This document shows positions 7,084 to 8,156 of a stretch of 8,156 nt of DNA, piece by piece. Each line of letters opens with the position of its first letter. The first letter of the stretch is position 1. Source of the stretch: AWTP1-13 sp039808585 (lineage in GTDB: Bacteria; Pseudomonadota; Alphaproteobacteria; Rhizobiales; Hyphomicrobiaceae); the NCBI GenBank assembly GCA_039808585.1, contig JBDHTJ010000202.1, forward strand, positions 1 through 8,156, given 5' to 3'. Under the pieces are notes generated by a model that saw only the letters and a program-made list of their open reading frames with translations, ran no database searches and was not told the origin of the DNA. A program made the translations under genes and the position numbers.

Positions 7084-8156
7084 GCGGGCTGCAGGCGTCC
7101 GTTGAGCACCGTTCCCCAGATCGGAATGTCCTTCAGCTCCTTCACATCCACGGAGAATGGATCATCCTCGAGAATGGCGAAGTCCGCGAATTTGCCGACC
7201 TCCAGGCTGCCGAGACGATGGTCGAGCCCAAGCACATAGGCCGCATCGATGGTGATCGCCCGCAGAGCCCGCTCGAGCCCGATCCGCTCCCCCGGCGCCT
7301 GTACGGTCTTGCCGTCGAGCGCAATACGGTTGACAGCAGCCCATGCGGCCGTGAGTGGATGCAGGGGTACCAGCACCAGCGAGTAGTCCGAATGGAGCGC
7401 GAAGATGACGCCTTCCCGCTCCAGCGAGCCGAGCCGTGCGACGGCTTCCGAGCGATCCGGACCGAAACCCTCGCGTGCATGCAATTGGCTGCGGTAATGC
7501 ACGAAGTAGTTGTTGACGCTTGCAGCGCCACCAAGCGCCTTCAGCCGCCGTGCCTGGTCGGGCCTGCTGATGCAATAGTGCTCGAGCGTGAACCTGTGAT
7601 CGAACCGCGGGTGGATGCCCTGCAGCTTCGCCAGCGCTTCCAGTGACGCGTCGACCGCTTCGTCACCGTTGGCATGACAGTGGATCTGGATGCCGGCTTT
7701 CCAGAACGGCAGCATGCGCTCGTGCAACTCGTCCCATGGAATGTCGTTGCGCAGGCCGTTGCTGCCGTCGAGATAGCCCGGGAAATTCACGCGCAGCGAC
7801 ATGGCGGGGAAGGAGCCGTCCGACAGGAATTTCACACCATGGAAGAAAAGCTTGTCGTTGCTGCGCGTCATCGCGCTCTGCAGGAAGTCGACCGCTTTGG
7901 CGCCGTGCGTATGGTGGATGGCGTTCTCCAGTGTCACGAGGCCCATGCGGAGAGGATAGCTCTCTTCGTTGACGGTGGAGGAGTACATGTTCCACTCGAT
8001 CTCGAAGTCGCCCATGCCGAATATGAGTTCGGCAGAGGTGGTCACGCCGGCGGCCTGCGCGATCTTCCCCATGCGGCGGAGCCCTTCCGCGCCGCCGAGC
8101 TTGGCGATGAGGCCGCGCATGCCCCCAAGTGCCAGCCGGTTGGCCTCGATCTCCAC
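7080..8156 (-). CDS. YtcJ-type metal-dependent amidohydrolase (N-terminus beyond right edge)
   Basis: The frame is open to the right edge, leaving 358 residues; YtcJ-type proteins are about 540-580 residues, so roughly the first third is outside. The GTG at the very edge is probably not the start. Seen, numbering from the edge: FHGVKFLSDGSFPAMS at 105-120, with Lys109 in the conserved K-D-G motif; QIHCHANGDEAVDASLEAL at 157-175, with the HxH-like His159/His161 and Asp165; FTLEHY at 189-194; FALHSDY at 252-258, with the barrel-end His255/Asp257; and GSLEVGKFADFAILEDDP at 316-333, the C-terminal beta-sandwich part common to amidohydrolases. Relatives include N-substituted formamide deformylase and many enzymes of unknown substrate. 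The enzyme presumably hydrolyses an amide, N-acyl or carbamoyl bond using a divalent metal. It heads the gene run here and overlaps the GTPase gene by 4 nt. Family is secure, substrate is not. Confidence 0.9.
   Translation of the reverse strand: MEIEANRLALGGMRGLIAKLGGAEGLRRMGKIAQAAGVTTSAELIFGMGDFEIEWNMYSSTVNEESYPLRMGLVTLENAIHHTHGAKAVDFLQSAMTRSNDKLFFHGVKFLSDGSFPAMSLRVNFPGYLDGSNGLRNDIPWDELHERMLPFWKAGIQIHCHANGDEAVDASLEALAKLQGIHPRFDHRFTLEHYCISRPDQARRLKALGGAASVNNYFVHYRSQLHAREGFGPDRSEAVARLGSLEREGVIFALHSDYSLVLVPLHPLTAAWAAVNRIALDGKTVQAPGERIGLERALRAITIDAAYVLGLDHRLGSLEVGKFADFAILEDDPFSVDVKELKDIPIWGTVLNGRLQPA

Noticed and set aside
5959..7105. Overlapping plus-strand frames of 280 and 295 residues
   Set aside because: Both are antisense to the GTPase gene, which has all the expected GTPase motifs in frame.

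Overview
The window is a compact block of catabolic and cofactor genes, all transcribed from the minus strand (right to left). It looks like a high-GC proteobacterium. The soxBDAG order, the SoxB N-terminus and the family resemblances fit a Hyphomicrobiales-type alphaproteobacterium best, but this is inference; no rRNA or other taxonomic marker is present.

Layout in transcription order: (1) the C-terminal two thirds of a YtcJ-type amidohydrolase, cut by the right edge (8156-7080); (2) a COG0523/CobW-type P-loop GTPase (7083-6040), whose ATG overlaps the amidohydrolase stop by 4 nt; (3) a 118-bp spacer carrying a clear Shine-Dalgarno for the next gene; (4) a complete heterotetrameric sarcosine oxidase operon: soxB (5921-4671), soxD (4660-4352), soxA (4355-1341) and soxG (1348-782), with a 10-nt gap or short overlaps between genes; (5) a 143-bp spacer with a perfect 16-bp palindrome and a possible hairpin over the soxG stop; (6) a nitroreductase-family flavoprotein (638 to the left edge), missing only its extreme C-terminus.

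How they may work together: SoxBDAG oxidises sarcosine (or a related N-methyl or secondary amino acid) to an amine product, H2O2 and a one-carbon unit passed to tetrahydrofolate. SoxB keeps the histidine for covalent FMN, SoxD keeps its Cys/His zinc site, and SoxA keeps the NAD-binding and GcvT-like folate domains. The coupled amidohydrolase and GTPase suggest an upstream hydrolytic step whose metallo-enzyme may be served by a dedicated metal chaperone. The glyA and purU genes that flank soxBDAG in Corynebacterium are not in this window. Nothing here requires a wholly new system. The most interesting points are the amidohydrolase-GTPase-sox linkage and the palindrome before the nitroreductase. 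No tRNA, rRNA, CRISPR, insertion sequence or phage feature was seen.
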